From contig NZ_CALPBY010000008.1 of assembly GCF_943181405.1 (NCBI RefSeq), positions 62,001 to 126,000 on the forward strand: a stretch of DNA of 64,000 bases. Reading direction: 5' to 3'. Both the position numbers and the translations under genes were made by a program. The DNA comes from Cellulosimicrobium sp. Marseille-Q4280. GTDB lineage: Bacteria > Actinomycetota > Actinomycetes > Actinomycetales > Cellulomonadaceae. Of the stretch, positions 35,686-44,400 are shown one piece after another. How positions within the stretch are numbered: position 1 is the first letter of the stretch; each line of letters opens with the position of its first letter. A model generated the notes under the pieces. It was not told where the DNA came from. It was given only the letters and a program-made list of their open reading frames with translations, and did no database searches.

Positions 35686-38574
35686 ATGACAGCACGTACG
35701 CACGACCGGCGCGGCAGAGCAGGCGCGGTGGCGGTCGCGGGCGCGCTCGCGCTCGGATCGGTCACGTCAGGAGCAGCGAGCGCCGCGGACGACCCGGGAA
35801 CGACGATCACAGGACTGACCACGACCGACAACGGCGACGGGACCTACGGCGTCCCGCTGCTGAGCAGCGACGTCCCCGACATCAGCGTGACGCGCGTCCC
35901 GGCTGCGGAGAACGACGAGGGCCGTGACGTCTACTACATGATCAGCACGACGATGCACCTCGCCCCGGGCGCCCCGATCATGAAGTCGTACGACCTCGTG
36001 AGCTGGGAGATCGTCGGCTACGTGTACGACCGTCTCGGGGTCGGCGACGTCTCGTCGCTGCGCAACGGGCAGAACGGGTACGGGAACGGTCAGTGGGCGT
36101 CGTCGCTGCGCTATCACGACGGCACGTTCTACGTGGTGTTCAACACCAACGACCTGGGCGGGTCGTTCCTCTTCCGCACGGACGACGTCGAGGACGGCGC
36201 CTGGGAGCGCACGCCGCTCGGCCGTGGGCTCCACGACCCGTCGCTGTTCTTCGACGAGGCGGACGGCGGGACGCCCTACATCTTCTACGGTTCGGGTGCG
36301 ACGAGCGCGGTCCGGCTGGACGACGACCTCACCACGATCGTGGCGGACTACCCGGACATCTTCCGCGCGAGCGACTACGCCGGGCAGCCGTTCATCGGCG
36401 GGCTCTTCGAGGGTGCGCAGGTGCACTACGTCGACGGTGAGTACTACGTCGCGATCATCACGTGGCCGAGCGGCCAGAACCGTCAGGAGGTGCTGTTCCG
36501 CTCGCCGCACCTGCTCGGCCGCTACCAGACCGAGGACGGGTCCAACCCCTACGAGGCGCGCAGCGCGCTGAACTCGGACGGGTTCGCGCAGGGCGGCCTC
36601 GTCGAGGTGCCCGACGGCGAGGGCGGGTACGAGTGGTGGGGCATGTTCTTCCGCGACACGTACCCGCTCGGACGGATCCCGGCGCTCATCCCCGCGACGT
36701 GGCAGGACGGCTGGCCGACGTTCGGCGACGACGGCGTGGTCCGGGTGGGCGACGTGTTCACCAAGCCGATCGTGCTCGACGAGGCGACCGAGCGGCGCGA
36801 GCGGCTCAAGAGCATCGTCGCTTCGGACGACTTCGCGAACGACGCGGAGCACCGCGCCTTCAGCGACACCGTCTGGGAGATCCCGGAGGCGCCGGTCTAC
36901 GACGAGTCGCTGCTCGGGGTCGAGCTCGTGACGAACCCCGGGTTCGAGGACGCGACGACCGCACCCTGGGGCGCCCAGTACGGGGCGAGCGTCTCCCGCA
37001 TGACGGCGGACGCGGCGTCGGGCACCGCGGCCCTGGAGGTGAGCGACCGCACGCTCAACGGCTCCGGGCCGAACCAGCAGCTCGGCGGGAAGATCCAGGC
37101 GGGCGTGACGTACGAGGTGTCGGCGCGCGTGAAGTACGCCGACGGCCCGGACCAGGTGCGGTTCAACCTCGTCGGCGACTGGGGCGGCGGCGTCAAGACC
37201 CTCGCGTGGGCGAACGCGACGCCGGGGGAGTGGGCGACGGTCAGCGGCACCTACACGGTCCCGAGCGGCACCGACGTGTCCGCCTTCAAGCTCGCGGTCG
37301 AGACGCCGTGGGCGAACCCGCAGCCGCCGTCGTCGAGGGTCGAGTACCTGCTCGACGACGTGTCGGTCGTGGGTCTGACCCCGGAGGTCGAGCACCCCAC
37401 GCTCGCGGAGGTGTCGTACGACGGGTCCGACCTCGACCTCGCCTGGCAGTGGAACCACGCCCCCGACAACCGCTACTGGTCCCTCACCGAGCGGGAGGGC
37501 TGGCTGCGCCTGACCAACGGCCACGTCGTCACGGGCGAGGCCGAGTACACGAAGGCGCCCGGGCGCGACCTCACGTACCTGGAGGAGGCCCGCAACACGC
37601 TCGGCCAGCGCACGTTCGGGCCCACCTCCTCGGCGGAGACCCGCCTCGACGTCTCGGGCATGCGGGACGGCGACGTGGCGGGCCTCGCGGTCTACGGTCG
37701 CAGCTTCGCGTACGCGGGGATCCAGCAGGTGGACGGCGAGCGCACCCTCGGGCTCGTCACCCGCCTGCAGCCGTTCACCGAGACCATCGACCGTGACGCG
37801 GTGGAGTCGTTCGTCGCGGGGTCGCAGGTGCCGCTCGGCGACCGCACCGACGTCCACGTCAAGGCCGACGCCGACTTCGCGTCGCCGAACGGCCAGCTCT
37901 GGGTGCAGTACTCGTACAGCCTCGACGGGCAGACGTGGCAGCCGCTCGGCGCACGTCAGGGACCGCTCGTCATGGACTGGAGCCTGTCGCACTTCATGGG
38001 CTACCGGTTCGGGCTCTTCTCCTACGCCAAGGAGCAGACGGGCGGCCACGTGGACGTCGACCACTTCCTCCTGAGCGACGTGCTCGACGCCGACGGAGGC
38101 GCGGACCGGACCGCGCTCGACGCCGTCGTCGCCGAGGCCGAGGCGCTCGACCCGGCGGCGTTCACGCCCGAGTCGTGGGCCGCCGTCGAGAAGGGGCTCG
38201 CCTGGGCGCGCGCGACGACTGCGCCCTCGACCCAGAACCAGGCCGACGCACCGGCGCGGGCCCTCGCGCTGGCGGTCGCGTCGCTCGCCGAGGCCGAGGC
38301 TCCCGCGGTGGCGTTCACGGCCGAGGCGAGCGTTCGCGCGATGGCCGGCAGGGACTACGTGGCCGTCCGCGTGACGAACGACGAGGACGTCCCCGTCGAC
38401 GTCGTCGTGTCGACGCCCTACGGCAGCCGCACCTTCGCCGGCGTCGCGCCCGGGTCGAACGCCTACCAGGCGTTCGCGACCCGCCTCGCGGACGCGCCCG
38501 CCGGGGAGGCGACCGCCGCCGTCACGCGCCCGACCGACGGCGCGTCGGCCTCCCGCACGGTCGCCTACGGCTGA
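35686..38574 (+). CDS. Secreted GH43 enzyme with CBM, concanavalin, FIVAR domains and Cys-less module
   Basis: A 962-residue exported enzyme. Signal peptide about 1-36. The GH43 domain (about 45-395) has base Asp65 ('VPDISVTRVP') and acid Glu242 ('GGLFEGAQVHY'), a pattern typical of GH43 beta-xylosidase/arabinofuranosidase enzymes with a C-terminal concanavalin domain. Here a CBM4/9-like jelly-roll (407-563) is inserted before that concanavalin domain (570-798). A FIVAR-like helical repeat (805-870) follows, then the recurrent module (874-962). This copy uniquely lacks both conserved cysteines ('VRAMAGRDYVAVRVTN' and a terminal 'AYG'). ATG 35686 follows AAGGAGGAGGA. No type A or B operator is seen in front of it. 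Confidence 0.83.
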   Translation: MTARTHDRRGRAGAVAVAGALALGSVTSGAASAADDPGTTITGLTTTDNGDGTYGVPLLSSDVPDISVTRVPAAENDEGRDVYYMISTTMHLAPGAPIMKSYDLVSWEIVGYVYDRLGVGDVSSLRNGQNGYGNGQWASSLRYHDGTFYVVFNTNDLGGSFLFRTDDVEDGAWERTPLGRGLHDPSLFFDEADGGTPYIFYGSGATSAVRLDDDLTTIVADYPDIFRASDYAGQPFIGGLFEGAQVHYVDGEYYVAIITWPSGQNRQEVLFRSPHLLGRYQTEDGSNPYEARSALNSDGFAQGGLVEVPDGEGGYEWWGMFFRDTYPLGRIPALIPATWQDGWPTFGDDGVVRVGDVFTKPIVLDEATERRERLKSIVASDDFANDAEHRAFSDTVWEIPEAPVYDESLLGVELVTNPGFEDATTAPWGAQYGASVSRMTADAASGTAALEVSDRTLNGSGPNQQLGGKIQAGVTYEVSARVKYADGPDQVRFNLVGDWGGGVKTLAWANATPGEWATVSGTYTVPSGTDVSAFKLAVETPWANPQPPSSRVEYLLDDVSVVGLTPEVEHPTLAEVSYDGSDLDLAWQWNHAPDNRYWSLTEREGWLRLTNGHVVTGEAEYTKAPGRDLTYLEEARNTLGQRTFGPTSSAETRLDVSGMRDGDVAGLAVYGRSFAYAGIQQVDGERTLGLVTRLQPFTETIDRDAVESFVAGSQVPLGDRTDVHVKADADFASPNGQLWVQYSYSLDGQTWQPLGARQGPLVMDWSLSHFMGYRFGLFSYAKEQTGGHVDVDHFLLSDVLDADGGADRTALDAVVAEAEALDPAAFTPESWAAVEKGLAWARATTAPSTQNQADAPARALALAVASLAEAEAPAVAFTAEASVRAMAGRDYVAVRVTNDEDVPVDVVVSTPYGSRTFAGVAPGSNAYQAFATRLADAPAGEATAAVTRPTDGASASRTVAYG

Positions 38575-38726
38575 CCGACGGCGCCCGGCCGGTCGTGCAG
38601 ACCCGGCCGGCCGGGCGTCGTCCGCTCGAGGAGGGGGGTACGACGACGGCACGGGTCGCCGTCGCGCACGACCCGTCCCGCGCACCGCGGGGACGGGAAC
38701 AGCAGGACATCGATCGAGGAGGATCC

Positions 38727-41147
38727 ATGGACACGCACCACCGCAGACGACGCCGCGTGCGCGGCGCACTCGCCGGGGCGGCACTCGTGACGCTGCTCTC
38801 GGCGTCGTTCGCCGCGCTGCCCTCGCAGGCCGCGGACGAGGAGCTGGTCGTGAACGGCGGCTTCGAGGACGGCACCACCGGATGGTTCGTCAACGACGGG
38901 AACGCGACCGACGAGGCCGTGCTGTCGACGACGGACGGCGCGTTCTCGGGCGCCGCCGCCGCGCTCACGACCGAGCGCGCGACGACGGGCTCGGGCCCGA
39001 TGCAGGACCTCAGCGGGAAGGTCCAGGCCGGTCAGACCTACGAGCTGACCGCCAGGATCCGGTACGACGCCGCGGACGCGCCGCCGACCAAGCAGTTCTT
39101 CGCCACCATGCACTACGGCGGCGGGACGTACACGAACCTCGTGAGCGTCACCGCGACCAAGGGCCAGTGGGCGACGTTCGACGGCACGTTCACGATCCCG
39201 GCGAGCCAGGGAGTCGGCACCGCGCGGCTGTTCTTCGAGACGCCGTGGACGTCCGACCCGGCCGCCGATCCGGCCACCCACCTCATGGACTTCGTCCTCG
39301 ACGACGTGTCGGTCGTCGGGGCGCCGCCGCCCAAGCCGCCGTCGAGGACGATCGAGGTCGTCGGCAAGCTCCCCGGCGAGCACAACCCGCTGATCTCCCA
39401 CAAGTTCGGGGCCGACGGGTTCGGGTTCGTCGAGGACGGGCGCGTGTACATGTACCTGACGAACGACACGCAGGGGTACGCCCCCGACCCGGTGACCGGT
39501 GTCTCCCCGCAGATCAACTACGGGAACATCAACCAGATCACCGTCATCTCGTCCGAGGACCTCGTGAACTGGACGGACCACGGGGAGATCCAGGTCGCGG
39601 GGCCGAACGGCGTCGCGCCGTTCACGAACAACTCGTGGGCGCCCGGCATGGCGAAGAAGGTCGTCGACGGGGTCGAGAAGTACTTCCTCTACTACGCCAA
39701 CGGCGGCGGCTCCTCGAACGTCATCACGGGTGAGTCCCCGGTGGGGCCCTGGACGAGCGAGCGCGACAGCACCCTCATCGACGGCCGGACCCCGGGCGCC
39801 GAGGCGGTGGCGTGGAAGTTCGACCCGGCCCCGCTCGTCACCGACGACGGCGACGCGTACCTCTACTTCGGTGGCGGTCCCGCGTCGACGTCGATGCCGG
39901 CGGCGGAGCGCTTCAACAACCCGAAGAACATCCGGGTCATCGAGCTGGGCGACGACATGGTCTCGACGCAGGGCACGGCGGCCGTCGTGGACGCGCCCGT
40001 CGCGTTCGAGGCGGCGCAGGTGTTCGAGCGCGAGGGCACGTACTACCTGTCGTACTCCTCCCACTTCGGCGGCAACGACTTCGGCGGCAACCAGACACCG
40101 CTGCCGGGCTACCCGGGGGGCGGCCAGATCGGCTACATGATGTCCGACGACCCGATGTCGTTCCCCAAGGAGACGTACGCGGGCGTCCTGTTCCCCAACC
40201 AGTCGCAGTTCTTCGGCGCGGGCACCGGCGGGAACAACCACCAGTCCGTGTTCGAGCTCGACGGGAAGTACTACTTCACGTACCACGCGCCGACGCTCAA
40301 CAAGCGCATCAACGGGAGCACGACGCAGGGGTACCGCAGCCCGCACATCCAGGAGCTGGGGTTCAACGCCGACGGCACGATCCAGCAGGTGGTCGGGACG
40401 TACGCGGGCCCGGAGCAGGTCAAGGACCTCGACCCGTTCCAGGTCCTCGAGGCCGAGACGTTCGCGTGGCAGCAGGGCCTCGCGACCGCGAAGGTCGACG
40501 GCGGGTCCGCGCAGTTCGGCGAGGACGCCCCGAACCTCGTCGTGCGCGACGTGGACGACGGCGACTGGTCGGCGCTCTCGGCGGTCGACTTCGGCGACGG
40601 TGCCGCGAGCGTCACCGCGCGCGTGAAGCCGCTCGTCGAGGGTGGTCAGGTCGAGGTGCGCCTCGACGACCGTACCGGTCCCGTCGTGGGGACGATCGCC
40701 CTCGACGCGCAGGTGGGCGAGTGGTCCGAGGTCACGGCCGAGCTCGCCGGCGTCAGCGGGGTGCACGACGTGTACCTCACCTTCGCCGGCCCGGAGGGCC
40801 AGGACCTGGCGGAGGTCGACACGTGGGAGTTCTCCCCGGCAGAGGTCGCGCCGGAGCTCGCGCTCGACGTGTCCGCGCAGGCGCGTTGCCTCGCCGGCAA
40901 GACCTACGTCGCGGTGCGGGCCACGAACGGGGAGGACGTCGCCGTGGACGTCACGCTCGCCACGCCGTTCGGCACGAAGACGGTCGCGGACGTCGCGCCG
41001 GGCAAGAACGCGTACCAGTCGTTCGCGACGCGCGCGGTCTCCGCCCCGGCCGGCACGGCGACCGTCACGGGCACGGCGATGCTCGACGGCGACGAGGTCA
41101 CGTCGAGCGTCGACGTCGCGTACGACCCGGCCACCTGCGGCGGCTGA
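38727..41147 (+). CDS. Secreted GH43 enzyme with N-terminal CBM4/9-like and CBM6-like domains
   Basis: An 806-residue exported enzyme. Signal peptide 1-36 ('LPSQAADEE'). A CBM4/9-like domain (38-198, 'NGGFEDGTTGW' to 'LDDVSVVG') is related to the internal CBM of the preceding gene. The GH43 domain (about 209-568) contains 'EHNPLISHKFGADGFGFVEDGRVYMYLT', 'NNSWAPGMAKK' and 'EAAQVFEREGTYYLSYS'. A CBM6-like domain (570-704, 'EAETFAWQQG') and the recurrent module follow. The last 290 bases are nearly identical and gap-free with the 3' end of the GH51 gene at 27147. ATG 38727 has GAGGAGG upstream. Likely arabinofuranosidase or arabinoxylan-type activity; the specificity is not certain. Confidence 0.84.
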   Translation: MDTHHRRRRRVRGALAGAALVTLLSASFAALPSQAADEELVVNGGFEDGTTGWFVNDGNATDEAVLSTTDGAFSGAAAALTTERATTGSGPMQDLSGKVQAGQTYELTARIRYDAADAPPTKQFFATMHYGGGTYTNLVSVTATKGQWATFDGTFTIPASQGVGTARLFFETPWTSDPAADPATHLMDFVLDDVSVVGAPPPKPPSRTIEVVGKLPGEHNPLISHKFGADGFGFVEDGRVYMYLTNDTQGYAPDPVTGVSPQINYGNINQITVISSEDLVNWTDHGEIQVAGPNGVAPFTNNSWAPGMAKKVVDGVEKYFLYYANGGGSSNVITGESPVGPWTSERDSTLIDGRTPGAEAVAWKFDPAPLVTDDGDAYLYFGGGPASTSMPAAERFNNPKNIRVIELGDDMVSTQGTAAVVDAPVAFEAAQVFEREGTYYLSYSSHFGGNDFGGNQTPLPGYPGGGQIGYMMSDDPMSFPKETYAGVLFPNQSQFFGAGTGGNNHQSVFELDGKYYFTYHAPTLNKRINGSTTQGYRSPHIQELGFNADGTIQQVVGTYAGPEQVKDLDPFQVLEAETFAWQQGLATAKVDGGSAQFGEDAPNLVVRDVDDGDWSALSAVDFGDGAASVTARVKPLVEGGQVEVRLDDRTGPVVGTIALDAQVGEWSEVTAELAGVSGVHDVYLTFAGPEGQDLAEVDTWEFSPAEVAPELALDVSAQARCLAGKTYVAVRATNGEDVAVDVTLATPFGTKTVADVAPGKNAYQSFATRAVSAPAGTATVTGTAMLDGDEVTSSVDVAYDPATCGG

Positions 41148-41150
41148 CAG

Positions 41151-41292
41151 CCGCGAGGTAGTACCGCAGTCCACTGAAGGAGTACCGGGGTCCGCCGAAG
41201 TAGTACCGGGGTGCGGACCCCGGTACTACTTCGGGGACCGGGGGCAGGGCAGACCGCGGTACTACCTCGGCCGGCCCGGGTACTACCTCGGC
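41151..41292. repeat. Palindromic intergenic element, long version
   Basis: CCGCGAGGTAGTACCGC (41151-41167) pairs with GCGGTACTACCTCGG (41256-41270). Inside is a perfect 17-bp stem, CGAAGTAGTACCGGGGT (41196-41212) with loop GCGG and its complement to 41233. More half-copies (GGAGTACCGG, GGTACTACCTCGGCGG) are interspersed. It starts 4 bases after the stop of the GH43 gene. The 330-base gap 41148-41477 otherwise holds only the operators below. Confidence 0.78.
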
Positions 41293-41382
41293 GGGTCGGG
41301 ATCCTTCTCGACGGGCTGCGGAGGCTCCCGCGGTCGGGTGGGGGCGGTTCGAACGTGATCGTCTGAGCGCTCGCCCTATTCA

Positions 41383-41410
41383 TGTTCGCGCTCACATGTT
41401 AGCGTTCACA
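41383..41410 (+). promoter_or_regulatory. Adjacent type A operators before the double GH43 gene
   Basis: TGTTCGCGCTCACA (41383-41396) and TGTTAGCGTTCACA (41397-41410) abut with no gap. A CTATTC (41376-41381) just before could serve as a -10, which would put the operators over the transcription start. Confidence 0.68.
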
Positions 41411-41477
41411 CGCGCTCGTCCGACGACGGACGGGCCGCCCGGCGGTGCCGCCGGGGCACGACGACGAGGAGTCATCG

Positions 41478-44400
41478 ATGACCTCACGCCACGTACGAGA
41501 CAGCTCTCGAACGACATCGAGAGGGACCGCCGGCACGTCCGACACGCCGCCGGCCGGCCACCGCTCCGCGACCGCCCCGCACCCGCGCACGTCCGGCACG
41601 CGTCCGTCCGACACGCGTGCCGGACGGCGTGCGCTCGCCGCGCTCGTCGGGCTCGCCCTGGTGGGCCCGCTCGCGCCTGCCGCGGCGGCCGCAGCCCCCG
41701 CCGCTCCTGGGCCCACGGCCCTCGAGCCGACGTCGGCGACGGCGCTCGCCGCGCCGGCCACCGAGGGCCTCCAGCTGTGGCTCCCGCTCGACGAGACCGA
41801 GGGCACCGTCGCGCACGACGCGTCCGGCAACGGCCTCGACGCGACCCTCGCGGGGCAGGGCGGTGGCTGGAGCGAGGGCCAGGGCCTGGTGTTCGGCGGC
41901 TCGAACCACGTCGACCTGCCCGACGACCTGCTCGCCGGGATGGACGCCGTGACCGTCAGCGCCGACGTCTGGATCGACACGTCCCTCAGCGGCAACTACT
42001 TCTTCTACACCCTGGGCAACACCGCCGTCGGGACGCCGCAGTCCGGGAACGGCTACCTCTTCTCGACGGGCAACGCGAACTACCGTGCGACGATCTCCGA
42101 TCTCGCGTGGGGTCGTGAGCAGAACACCGCGAAGGCCCCGGCCGGCGCGCTCGCGCGCGGTGTCTGGAAGACGGTCACCTACACGCTCGGTGGCGGCACC
42201 GCGCGCCTCTACGAGGACGGCACACAGGTCGGGCAGAACACCGCGGTGACGATCACCCCGGGTGCGATCGGCGGCGGCGTGACCACCGCGAACTTCCTGG
42301 GGAAGTCCGCGTACGCCGCGGACAACCTCTTCAAGGGCCGCATGAAGGACTTCCGGCTCTACGACCGCGCGCTCACCGCGCAGGAGGTCGCCGACATCTC
42401 GGCCGACGCCGCGCAGGACGCGGTCACCGCCGACGCCGCGGCCCTCGACCTCGGCGACACGAGCGCCGTCGTCACCGACCTCGACCTCCCGGCGCAGGGC
42501 GTCGGCGGCACGGCGGTCACGTGGGCCACGTCCGACGACGGCGTCGTCGGAGCGGACGGCACCGTGACCCGCCCGGCCGCGGGCGAGGAGCCCGCGACCG
42601 CCACGCTCACCGCGACCGTCGCGCTGCGCGGGGCGACCGAGTCCCGCACGTTCGACGTCACGGTCCTCCCCGGCGACGGCGACCAGGCGAAGGCGGACGC
42701 CGCGGCGGCCGCGCTCGAGGTCCCGAACCTCGACGACGTGCGTGGCAACCTCACCCTTCCCACCACCGGGCTGCACGGTGCGAGCGTGAGCTGGGCGTCG
42801 TCGTCGGGCGCGATCACGCCCACCGGCGAGGTCACCCGGCCCGCGCACGGCGAGGACGCGGAGACGGTCACGCTCACCGCGACCGCCACGGTCGGCGCGG
42901 CCACCGCGACGCGCGAGCTCGGCGCGACCGTCCCGCCGCTGCCGGAGCAGGAGGACCTCGAGGGCTACCTGTTCTCCTACTTCGTCGGCGAGGGCACGGC
43001 CACCGGCGAGCAGGTCTACTTCGGCCTGAGCCAGGGCAACGACGCGCTGAACTACCAGAACCTCAACGACAACCAGCCGGTCCTGACCTCCGAGCTGGGG
43101 GAGAAGGGCCTGCGCGACCCGTTCATCATCCGCTCGCCCGAGGGCGACAAGTTCTACCAGATCGCCACCGACCTGCGGATCTACGACGGCAACGGGTGGG
43201 ACGCCGCGCAGCGGCAGGGCTCGAAGTCGATCATGGTGTGGGAGTCCACGGACCTCGTGACCTGGACCGACCAGCGCCTCGTGCAGGTCTCGCCGGACAC
43301 CGCGGGCAACACGTGGGCGCCCGAGGCGTACTACGACGAGAGCCTCGGCGCGTACGTGGTGTTCTGGGCGTCGAAGCTCTACGCCGAGGACGACCCGGGC
43401 CACACGGGGAACAGCTACAACCGCATGATGTACGCCACGACGCGCGACTTCGTGACGTTCTCCGAGGCGAAGGTCTGGGTCGACCCGGGCTACTCCGTCA
43501 TCGACTCGACGGTCGCGCAGGACGACGACGGCACGTTCTACCGCTTCACGAAGGACGAGCGGAACAACACCTCGACGACGCCGTGCTCGAAGTTCATCCT
43601 CGCGGAGAAGTCCGACGAGCTGCTGTCGACCGACTGGGACTACGTCACCGACTGCATCGGCAAGGCGAGCTCGGCCGGCCCGGGCATCAACCAGGGCGAG
43701 GGCCCGACGATCTTCCGGTCGAACACCGAGGACAAGTGGTACCTCTTCATCGACGAGTTCGGCGGCCGCGGCTACGTGCCGTTCGAGTCGACGTCGCTCG
43801 ACGCCACCGAGTGGACCATGTCGACCGACTACGAGATGCCGTCGCGCCCGCGCCACGGCACGGTGCTCCCCGTGACGCAGGCCGAGTACGACCGCCTGCT
43901 GCGCACGTACCAGCCCGACGCGTTCGTCGAGTCCGTCGAGGACGTCGCGGTGACGGTCCAGACGGGCACGGCGCCCGTGCTGCCGGCGCAGGTCACCGCA
44001 CGCTTCGCCGACGGGACCTCGGGTCCGGCGGACGTCACGTGGGACGCGGTCGACCCGGCGTCGTACGCCCAGGAGGGCGAGTTCGTCGTCGAGGGCAGCC
44101 TGGGCGGCGGGGTGAGCGTGCGGGCCCGCGCGGTCGTCACCGTGACCGACGACGTCGTGCCGGTCGAGGGCCTGAGCGTCACCCCGGCGTCGGTCCAGGT
44201 GGGCGTCGCGGGGACGCGGCAGCTCACCGCGACCGTCACACCGGCCAACGCGAGCGCCCGCGCGATCACCTGGGCGTCCGACGACGAGTCCGTCGCCACG
44301 GTCTCGGCCGAGGGCGTCGTGACCGGCGTCGGCGAGGGCCACGCGATGGTCACCGCGACCACCGCGGACGGGTCGCGCACCGCCTACGTCGCGGTCGAGG

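Noticed and set aside
31278-35831. 1517-codon minus-strand open frame over the GH127 gene
   Set aside because: No ribosome site, no hydrophobic or motif structure, and composition typical of antisense shadow frames. The same applies to the minus-strand frames at 27093-30725 and 41484-46526.
38701-38720. ACATCGATCGAGG as a type B half-site
   Set aside because: Only the central ATCGAT is shared; the TTTACA/TGTAGA arms are missing.
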